64,000 nt of DNA from an uncultured Duncaniella sp. (GTDB lineage: Bacteria; Bacteroidota; Bacteroidia; Bacteroidales; Muribaculaceae): NCBI GenBank assembly GCA_910578515.1, contig CAJTQR010000004.1, forward strand, positions 124,001 through 188,000. Reading direction: 5' to 3'. Positions 56,137 to 62,826 of this stretch are shown here, in pieces (within the stretch, counting starts at the first letter, position 1; the number at the start of each line of letters is the position of its first letter). The notes beneath the pieces were generated by a model. The model had not been told where the DNA came from. It made no database searches and saw only the letters and a list, made by a program, of their open reading frames with translations. The position numbers were made by a program, and so were the translations under genes.

Positions 56137-56470
56137 CGAAATATCTTTTAATTACACCCATTCCGCATCCACTTTTTGGTCAAAAAGCCGGCTTATATTA
56201 AATAATATTGAAACAACACCAATAAAATGATGCGTCAAATGCAACATTTATATGGCTGCAAAAGCTCATCACCCCTACTCTCACCATATCCACATGCCAC
56301 CGGCCTCACTTTCCGGTCGTATTTTTATAAATTCATTTTCTTACAAAATTTTTCATTGATTATTTTGCCCTGTTTACATGCAAATGGCATCGATTTTACG
56401 CGAAAAACAGAATATTTTCTGTTCTATATTGGCAAAAATTAAGAAAAATGATAAATTTTTTATGAAAATA

Positions 56471-56502
56471 TTTGGTGGGTAACAAAAAACATCCTACCTT
56501 TG
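56471..56502 (+). promoter_or_regulatory. Predicted tRNA-Lys promoter
   Basis: TTTG (56471-56474) and TACCTTTG (56495-56502), 20 bases apart, give an excellent consensus match 31 bases before the tRNA. Confidence 0.7.
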
Positions 56503-56533
56503 CATCGCAATTGAGAAAAACTCATAAGCGAAT

Positions 56534-56609
56534 GACTTCGTAGCTCAGTTGGTAGAGCAACTGACTCTTAATCAGTGGGTCGAGAGTTCGAGCCTCTCCG
56601 AGGTCACCA
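56534..56609 (+). tRNA. tRNA-Lys (anticodon CTT)
   Basis: A 76-base cloverleaf with encoded CCA. Acceptor GACTTCG pairs with CGAGGTC (one T-G pair). The D arm GCTC/GAGC, anticodon arm ACTGA-CTCTTAA-TCAGT with anticodon CTT, and T arm GAGAG-TTCGAGC-CTCTC are all complete. It reads AAG codons. It is a single gene with its own promoter and terminator. Confidence 0.97.
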
Positions 56610-56613
56610 AAAG

Positions 56614-56656
56614 AAATCCAATCACTTGTCAACCAAGCGATTGGATTTTTCTTTTT
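56614..56656 (+). terminator. Terminator after tRNA-Lys
   Basis: A perfect 10-base stem (56614-56623 with 56639-56648) followed by TTCTTTTT. 56657-56910 holds no further gene that I can support. Confidence 0.8.
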
Positions 56657-56910
56657 ACCCCACCCCAATGCACAGGGACAACGAGGGGAGCAGGGAGTCA
56701 GGGAGCGCATAGTAAAAAAGCTATGTTTAGTTCACCTTTATCGTTAAGGAGCGCGGTCTATGATAGGGTCAGTAGATATCACAATCCTGCAAGTGTTTAA
56801 TACGCAATTGAATAAAGAAAAGAACTTACAAACCGCCATCATCCCGCATAGTGAAAAGAGTTTGGCAGAAAAGTGGCGAGATGACAGCGGTTATTGATTA
56901 TAAGTGAGTG

Positions 56911-58002
56911 TTATAAACTTATTGATGAAAGTTCTGTGAGCTTTCGCCACTGGTCCTCGTAGAGCAACGCCCGTTGGTTGTAGCTTGACAATTTAAAGCC
57001 TGTACGTGGGCTAAGTGCCAACATAGACAGAGGAACAAATCGTTCAACCATACGAGCCATCGCTGCGAGAGAATCTGGATTTTCGCAAAAAGGGCTATGG
57101 GCATCCGCAAGACCGAGCACTACGGACTTGCCTTGCGGAATGTGGCGAAGTACTTGTATGGCATAATCGTTTCCTAGGTCGAATGGAAGAAAAAACTTAT
57201 CCACGTCAAGTGAAGACAATGCTTTAGGAATGATATTATCGGGATAGTCAATGTGTTCCCATTCTGGCACTATTGTATCGCCGCCCGAAATATAGATTGA
57301 CTTCTCCATTCCGTCAGGCAGGTCTTCCAAAGACTTATTTATAACTTCAATCAGTTCTCCATGCAATCTGATTAAATCGACACCACCCTGAAGGAGTCGT
57401 TTTGTATAGTTATCATCGCACATCAGACCGAGTGCGGTATCATCGTATTGCAAAGAGTCACAACCGAGTTCATATAAACGGAGAGCAGTATAACGGTAGG
57501 CATCCGCAATATCGCGTACTAAAATATGAATTGGAGCCGGATAGAGCAGCTCAGGTCTTCCACCAGACAAAGCGTATATTTCCAACAGCAGATTTGCTGG
57601 AGAAGGGAGCGTCTGTCGGCACTTGGCTCGTCCGGCTACAACATCGTGCAGAAAACAGAAATCATCAAAAAATGTATGAGCAGGATTGAAACCTATGCGA
57701 CCAGTGATATGTAGATTGTCAGTGGCAACATCTATGGATTGATATATATGACCGGCGGAAACATTCTCACAGGTAACACCGTTGAGCCCAAACCAAAAGT
57801 CCTTAGCCCAGTGCTTCCGGCGGAGTTCACCAGAGGTTACAAACGGCACGCCACAGGATAATTGACGTTCAACAATGTCACGTACAGCCAAATCCTCAAT
57901 GGAAGTGATGCATTGACGGTCGATTACGCCCCGCTTAAAATCGCGTCGGGCATTAATGAGTGATTCATCAGGCAGAAAACTGCCAATAGTTTCTATTGTC
58001 AT
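56911..58002 (-). CDS. MetE-like (methionine synthase II C-terminal domain) protein lacking zinc ligands
   Basis: The 363-residue product aligns along its length with single-domain MetE relatives such as Bacillus YxjG/YxjH (GSFLPDESLINARRDFKRG; VTSGELRRKHWAKDF; DSLQYDDTAL). The four zinc ligands of these enzymes (His-x-Cys, Glu, Cys) are all replaced: Tyr237 and Ser239 (YISGGD for HxCRGN), Pro273 (FFLPFD for FLEYD) and Thr334 (LSPRTGF for SPQCGF). Homocysteine activation by zinc is therefore unlikely. It is last in an operon with a DASS transporter (12-base gap) under a cobalamin riboswitch. Function is unknown. Confidence 0.85.
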   Translation of the reverse strand: MTIETIGSFLPDESLINARRDFKRGVIDRQCITSIEDLAVRDIVERQLSCGVPFVTSGELRRKHWAKDFWFGLNGVTCENVSAGHIYQSIDVATDNLHITGRIGFNPAHTFFDDFCFLHDVVAGRAKCRQTLPSPANLLLEIYALSGGRPELLYPAPIHILVRDIADAYRYTALRLYELGCDSLQYDDTALGLMCDDNYTKRLLQGGVDLIRLHGELIEVINKSLEDLPDGMEKSIYISGGDTIVPEWEHIDYPDNIIPKALSSLDVDKFFLPFDLGNDYAIQVLRHIPQGKSVVLGLADAHSPFCENPDSLAAMARMVERFVPLSMLALSPRTGFKLSSYNQRALLYEDQWRKLTELSSISL

Positions 58003-58014
58003 AATGATGGAGGA

Positions 58015-59529
58015 TTAGAATATTCCGTTGACCCCACAGAAAATCAGCACAAGATATCCGAGGAGCAAGCCGACCAAGCCCATGATAAGACCAGTCTTAA
58101 CCATATATTTTTGTTTGATAAATCCCGTTGCGTCCGCAAGCGCATTAGGAGGAGTTGATATAGGTAGAACCATAGCCACGGAAGAACATATAGCAACCCC
58201 TATGAGAAGGGTCGATAGACCACCGAATGATGCGAGTTGGTCGGTCATCGAGCTTCCGGCAATGGATAGAATAGGAATAAAGAGTGCTGCCGTGGCGGTA
58301 TGGCTTATGAAGTTAGCCATTAGATAACAAAGCAGACCAGAGCCAACGATAACCACAAGAGGCGACCATGAGGCAAACGGCACTGCTTCAATGAGATGAG
58401 CGGCAAGTCCTGATTGCTGCATGGCGACCCCAAGAGCAAATGCTCCGGCTATCATCCAAAGAATGCTCCAAGAGAGCTGCTCAAGGTCTCGCTTTGTGAT
58501 TATTCCTGACATACAGAGCACTGCAACAGGCAACATAGCCACGACATTGGCGTTAACACCTGTAACAGAGTCGGTGAGCCATAGCAGAATTGTAATTCCA
58601 AAAGTAACATAGACAACATTGTCTTTCCAGTGATGAACGTGCTTGCTCTCTATCTGTAGGTGAATAGTCTTTTGCTGGAAGGGAAAAAGGCGTTTAAGTA
58701 CGAACCAGGCAATAAAGAGTAATACAATTGTAAGGGGTACCATAACCATCATCCATTGACCGAAACCGATTCCCATATCCATTCCGTCGGGATTATTAAG
58801 GAATTTAAGTGCTATTGCGTTAGGCGGTGTTCCTATCGGAGTTCCCATTCCTCCTATGTTAGCACCAACCGGTATGGCAAGCGCCAACCCAATCTTACCT
58901 TTACCGTCAGCCGGCAATGCATTAAGAACCGGGGCGAGAAAAGTAAGCATCATAGCTGCAGTTGCCGTATTGCTGATAAACATGGAGAACACTGCGGTCA
59001 CAAGGATAAACCCAAGAAGGACATTCTCAGACTTTGTGCCGAACGGGAGCAACATAACTTTTGCCAGCTTGACGTCAAGTCCTGATTTGGTAGCGGCTAT
59101 GGCTATTATGAAACCACCAATAAACAACATAATTGTGGGGTCAGCAAAGCAATGGAGAATATCTGTGTTATTCACAAGGTTTAACAATTTAGCGCCATCG
59201 GCACCGGATTGGAAAAACCATAACGCACTGTTGGAAGCGCAGAACAGAAGCAACACTACGACAACGAGAGAGGTAGTCCATGCCGGGACAGCATCGAACA
59301 GCCACATCAAAGCTGCAAAAGCGAAAATTGCGAGAACTCGATGCTCTACTGGAGTTAGTCCTGGCAGCCCGTAATAGGCTGAGGGAGCAACCCAGAGAAA
59401 AAGCGGTATCACTATGGCAAAGAACAGTTTTAAAGCCTTGACCCTAATAGGATTCCGGTCATTGCGGTGAGCTTTTTTCCATCGGTGATAATCCTCAACC
59501 AAATGGAATCCATGAAACATTGTAAACAT
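58015..59529 (-). CDS. DASS (SLC13)-family anion transporter
   Basis: An inner-membrane carrier for dicarboxylates, sulfate or similar anions. The 504-residue product has about 11-12 hydrophobic helices and the duplicated substrate/Na+ motifs: SNT at 186-188 (FISNTATAAMM) and its repeat as SHT at 409-411 (FISHTATAALF), plus GTPIGTPPN at 229-237 and PISTPPNALA near 455. The second Asn is His, which may alter ion or substrate choice. It is the first complete gene after the cobalamin riboswitch and is 12 bases upstream of the MetE-like gene. Confidence 0.9.
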   Translation of the reverse strand: MFTMFHGFHLVEDYHRWKKAHRNDRNPIRVKALKLFFAIVIPLFLWVAPSAYYGLPGLTPVEHRVLAIFAFAALMWLFDAVPAWTTSLVVVVLLLFCASNSALWFFQSGADGAKLLNLVNNTDILHCFADPTIMLFIGGFIIAIAATKSGLDVKLAKVMLLPFGTKSENVLLGFILVTAVFSMFISNTATAAMMLTFLAPVLNALPADGKGKIGLALAIPVGANIGGMGTPIGTPPNAIALKFLNNPDGMDMGIGFGQWMMVMVPLTIVLLFIAWFVLKRLFPFQQKTIHLQIESKHVHHWKDNVVYVTFGITILLWLTDSVTGVNANVVAMLPVAVLCMSGIITKRDLEQLSWSILWMIAGAFALGVAMQQSGLAAHLIEAVPFASWSPLVVIVGSGLLCYLMANFISHTATAALFIPILSIAGSSMTDQLASFGGLSTLLIGVAICSSVAMVLPISTPPNALADATGFIKQKYMVKTGLIMGLVGLLLGYLVLIFCGVNGIF

Positions 59530-59960
59530 CGCTGTCCTTATTTTGAGGCTTTTAAATTTTTCCGATAAGGATTAACCCCGGAAAGATAAAATCCGCTTTG
59601 CATATTGCCCCCATATTCGGAACAGTGCTGACCGCCAAAATTGAAGATTAAAAACAAAAGCTGCCGGTTTTCGAGCTTAGATGGGCGCAGCCATTGTTGA
59701 ACACTAAGGAACTCAAAAAGAAATTCCTTTTCGCACCTTGCACATTTCATAGGGTAATAATGAAGTTTTAAGGTGGAAAAGATTAAAGACCGGAGCGACA
59801 GAGATGCCAAAAGTCAGGATACGACGAAACGACCGCAGCATATTGCTGTTGCAACGGTCTGATATCCCGAAATAGAGGGATAGATATCCCAATATGAAGG
59901 GTTCTATGTCAATGATAAGGCTCCTCACTTCAAAATCTAATCCACGAGATTATTGAAACA
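59530..59960 (-). other. Long leader between cobalamin riboswitch and transporter gene
   Basis: About 430 bases without a convincing gene. It contains two GATATCCC copies (59861-59868 and 59883-59890), a GGGATA/TATCCC palindrome (59877-59890), and a two-part hairpin at 59831-59859 (GACCG/CGGTC with CAGCA/TGCTG inside). Two short minus-strand reading frames (59538-59810 and a GTG-start 59713-59928) show no family features. The hairpins could belong to the riboswitch expression platform. Confidence 0.5.
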
Positions 59961-59964
59961 GATG

Positions 59965-60122
59965 CGTCCGGCAGGTCTCCTGACTTATCCCATTTCATTG
60001 ACACCTTCCCATCATAAAACATGACAGTGGTCATAAGCCAATGATTTTGGAGGAATTACAGTAGCGGGTCTGTCCCGGATTTTCACCGGGTTCCCTTTTA
60101 ATCGCGATTAAGCGAACCAAAA
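59965..60122 (-). ncRNA. Cobalamin (adenosylcobalamin) riboswitch
   Basis: Read on the minus strand it shows all landmark elements in order: AAAAGGGAACCCGGTG, AAATCCGGGACAGACCCGC, TACTGTAA, a GCCACTG-like arm (GACCACTG), and the B12-box end AAGTCAGGAGACCTGCC. This is the class of riboswitch that binds B12 cofactors and turns expression down. It starts just after a -7 box at 60130-60137 and points at the DASS transporter and MetE-like genes. Confidence 0.95.
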
Positions 60123-60129
60123 CGTGGAG

Positions 60130-60137
60130 CAAAATTA
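60130..60137 (-). promoter_or_regulatory. Predicted -7 box of the riboswitch operon
   Basis: Minus-strand TAATTTTG, ending eight bases before the riboswitch core. No well-spaced -33 TTTG was found. 60138-60326 is otherwise AT-rich and featureless. Confidence 0.55.
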
Positions 60138-60326
60138 CTAAAAAAATCTGATTCCGCTTCTATCCCAAAGCAATTGGTCAAAAAAATATTTGCCAGTTAT
60201 ATAGTTTTCAGTAGCATTGGGATGCTTTCTATAACTAAAATATTTTCAAATTTGCAAAATGATATAACCGAAACTAATAAATAGAGCTCATCATATTAAT
60301 GAGTTGAAAGGAATAATAACTCCATA

Positions 60327-61193
60327 TCATTTGCCACAGTTTCCGCAATTGGAGCAACCGTTGCAAGTCATGCGTGAGCCGCAGGTAGCGCAATCGTCAC
60401 GGAAGAAGGGGACATATCCGCCGGCATTGAACAGCACACCCTGCGGCATCTTCAACTCAAACTTGGGTTTGCCATTATAATGGCTTAGCCCAGATTTATA
60501 CGCCTGCCGGCTTTGAACATGTTTTGACGGAATCCGATAAACCCTTTGATTCTTTACAAATACCGTCCCCGTTTCAATAAAGTTGAATGTCACATCGTGC
60601 CTCGAGCATTGCTCCGACAGACTCTTTACCCATTCGTAATGACAAGGGCGCGCACCATCGTAATTCTCGCCACCGCATAGCACGTTTTCAATCTGCCCTG
60701 TGGCAAGATAACGCTCGGCATCAATCGCCCCGATGAAGGGAGCCGCCATAAAACCCTTATGTTTCGCCGGAACCTCAAGTAAAAGCGGCAGACGTTCATC
60801 GGCACGCCGCTGATTCTCGCAGGTCACAGAGAGCATCACATTATCATATCCCTCACCCCAATCGGGAGGCAATGCCCCAAGTATGCGATGTGCCCTTTTG
60901 GTCAATAGCAGGAAAGCTATATCGGAACGTTGGCTCATCATCTTCCATGCCTCCTGACGCCACCCATCAGCTTCCTCCACAAAAAAGTCGGTGGAAAGCC
61001 CAACATACACCTGCATCCCTGACTGCAACTTGAAATTACCATTCCTGTCGCGCTGTAGAGGCAGATTGAAATTCTGCGTACGCACTACCTGCGAGGTATC
61101 TATGCCTCGTTTCCCGTCAAGGAAGTACATATAACAATGCTCACACCCCTCACTGATTTTCCTGCATCCATGCCACGGATTCCAAATTATCAT
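60327..61193 (-). CDS. DUF5131 (phage Gp37/Gp68-like) protein with Cys-rich tail
   Basis: The 288-residue product opens WNPWHGCRKISEGCEHCYMY, the DUF5131 signature with Cys10, Cys17 and Cys20 (Cx6Cx2C), reminiscent of radical-SAM-type iron-sulfur sites. The body has the family segments VYVGLSTDFFVEEADGWR, LLLTKRAHRI, LSVTCENQRRADERLP and VLCGGENYDGARPCHYEWV. The final 21 residues hold six Cys (268, 271, 277, 280, 283, 286), an added metal-binding or Fe-S-like tail. Function is unknown. It overlaps the upstream HxlR regulator by four bases. Confidence 0.85.
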   Translation of the reverse strand: MIIWNPWHGCRKISEGCEHCYMYFLDGKRGIDTSQVVRTQNFNLPLQRDRNGNFKLQSGMQVYVGLSTDFFVEEADGWRQEAWKMMSQRSDIAFLLLTKRAHRILGALPPDWGEGYDNVMLSVTCENQRRADERLPLLLEVPAKHKGFMAAPFIGAIDAERYLATGQIENVLCGGENYDGARPCHYEWVKSLSEQCSRHDVTFNFIETGTVFVKNQRVYRIPSKHVQSRQAYKSGLSHYNGKPKFELKMPQGVLFNAGGYVPFFRDDCATCGSRMTCNGCSNCGNCGK

Positions 61194-61558
61194 CGGCGCC
61201 CTATTTTATCAAAATTAGCGATTGCCCACGATATCAATTCACCGAGCACGGGCATGAGGCTTCTGCCAAGGTCTGTCAGTGAATATTCCACACGTGGTGG
61301 GATTTCTGCATAAAGCTTACGGGTGATAAATCCGTCCGACTCAAGATTTTTAAGTGTATCTGTCAAAACCTTGGGCGAAATATCAGGAATAGCTTTCCCG
61401 ATGGCATTGAACCGTGTGGATTCATTTTCGGCAAGCACACTGAGAATAAGCATAGACCATTTACCCGAAAAACGCGATATTACGTTCCTCACAGGACATT
61501 CGGCTATGCGTGTATATTTTTTCAAATTTTCTTCTAACTCCAACGGCTTCATTTTCAA
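61190..61558 (-). CDS. HxlR-family transcriptional regulator
   Basis: The 122-residue product is a winged-helix HxlR protein with ECPVRNVISRFSGKWSMLIL and the family helix KVLTDTLKNLESDGFITRKLY, then PPRVEYSLTDLGRSLMPVL. Cys21 occupies the position of the redox-sensing Cys in HypR/YodB-type members. It heads a two-gene operon with the DUF5131 gene (four-base overlap) and is divergent from a cupin gene, its likely target. Confidence 0.92.
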   Translation of the reverse strand: MKMKPLELEENLKKYTRIAECPVRNVISRFSGKWSMLILSVLAENESTRFNAIGKAIPDISPKVLTDTLKNLESDGFITRKLYAEIPPRVEYSLTDLGRSLMPVLGELISWAIANFDKIGRR

Positions 61559-61564
61559 AAATAG

Positions 61565-61694
61565 TTACTTAAAAGTAAGTCGCTTTCATTTTCGTAACGT
61601 CTTGCAAACATGAAAAATACGTCATAACTTTGCACTATCAAAACGAAAGTGGCTTACCGCTGCAAAGTTACTAATTACGATACAATAATCAAAA
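61565..61694. promoter_or_regulatory. Divergent promoters and inverted repeats between HxlR and cupin genes
   Basis: Plus: TTG (61602-61604) and TAACTTTG (61625-61632), spacing 20. Minus: TAACTTTG (61663-61670) and TTTTG (61690-61694), spacing 19. The two predicted transcripts start facing each other and overlap. Inverted repeats: TTACTT/AAGTAA at 61565-61578; a 12-base imperfect pair at 61576-61587 and 61645-61656. These are candidate HxlR operators. Confidence 0.65.
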
Positions 61695-61701
61695 TTTCAA
61701 A

Positions 61702-62118
61702 ATGAATATGAACGAAATCAAGACATTGAATCAAGGAGAAAAATTCACCCATGTCTCAGCGGATACCCTCAAATCATTTGAAGGCAAACAGTTTGTAAAG
61801 GATGCCACCGGCGCAACCTCATGTGAAATCTCCTTCGGCACACTTCCAACGGGCGTAGCCGTACCATTTTTCCACAGCCACAAAGAGAATGAGGAAAATT
61901 ACATAATTCTCAGCGGAGCCGGCAAATTTCAGGTCGATGACAACGTCTTTGATATTACTGAAGGGTCAGTAATCCGTGTGGCTACCAACTGCGACCGCAA
62001 TCTAAAATGCACCTCAAACGAACCGATGACCTATATCTGCATCCAGGCTAAAGAGGGTTCACTCGGCGGCTATACAATGACTGACGCCGAAATTACTGAA
62101 CGTGAGAATCTACTCTGA
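61702..62118 (+). CDS. Cupin-domain protein
   Basis: The 138-residue product is a single cupin with the metal-binding motif PFFHSHKENEENYIILSGAGKFQVDD and a second motif ITEGSVIRVATNCDRNL that has lost the usual His. It is cytoplasmic (no signal) and of unknown substrate. It is divergent from the HxlR-DUF5131 operon, so it is likely the gene HxlR controls. Confidence 0.82.
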   Translation: MNMNEIKTLNQGEKFTHVSADTLKSFEGKQFVKDATGATSCEISFGTLPTGVAVPFFHSHKENEENYIILSGAGKFQVDDNVFDITEGSVIRVATNCDRNLKCTSNEPMTYICIQAKEGSLGGYTMTDAEITERENLL

Positions 62119-62178
62119 AGGAAATAAATTTCAACAGAGTGAGATGTAGACCATCAACATCAGAATATATCATAGAAG

Positions 62179-62219
62179 AATAAGCAGAGCTTGCCCTGAC
62201 ACCGGCAGCTCTGCTTATT
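62179..62219 (+). terminator. Terminator after the cupin gene
   Basis: A perfect 13-base stem (62179-62191 with 62207-62219) enclosing a GCC/GGC pair. 62220-62499 is AT-rich; a TGTCTTTG at 62451-62458 is a weak promoter candidate for the next operon. Confidence 0.8.
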
Positions 62220-62499
62220 GTATCATTACCATCCTGACACCCGCAGGCTACCCACCTGCATAACCTATGATAAAAAGGGTGTATGACCAATCGCTTATAG
62301 CAGAAAAAGCCTCAAATGGAAAAAGGAGAATAACAAAACGAACCTTTTTCATATTTTGAAATGTTAATCTCGCATAGGTAAATTATTTCCGTGATGCCGC
62401 AAAAAAACTTTCCTGTTTTTCTTGTATATTCAAAATAAATTTTAGACTTTTGTCTTTGAACTTCTATAGGACACTATCCAAGTACAAACCTCGCTGAAT

Positions 62500-62760
62500 A
62501 TGAGCAACAATCCGTCCGTATCAGGTCCAGAGCCTGCCATGAAAAAACTTGTCTCCATTCCGAGACGTATTTTCCGGTTCTATCTCGATGGGTTCCGGTC
62601 AATGACCGTGGGAAAAAAGCTGTGGATACTTATATTAATCAAGCTGTTCATTATATTTTTCGTATTCAAGCTGTTCTTTTTCCCTGACCTGCTTGAAAGA
62701 GATTATGACAATGACACAGAACGAGCTGAAGCGGTGAGGTCAACTCTATTGAACCGATGA
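62500..62760 (+). CDS. DUF4492 small membrane protein
   Basis: The 86-residue product has one hydrophobic helix (about 44-64) and the DUF4492 core PRRIFRFYLDGFRSMTVGKKLW. In Bacteroidetes such genes stand just ahead of cydA, as here, and are believed to assist cytochrome bd. The gap to cydA is 66 bases. Confidence 0.88.
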   Translation: MSNNPSVSGPEPAMKKLVSIPRRIFRFYLDGFRSMTVGKKLWILILIKLFIIFFVFKLFFFPDLLERDYDNDTERAEAVRSTLLNR

Positions 62761-62826
62761 GTGTTTCTATATCCGATACACAACTAACATGAATTATTAA
62801 TACCCACAACCAATATTTATGAGCTT

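Noticed and set aside
59538..59928. Two short minus-strand reading frames between riboswitch and transporter
   Set aside because: They overlap each other in different frames, have no recognisable motif and coincide with hairpins and repeats, so I treat the region as leader.
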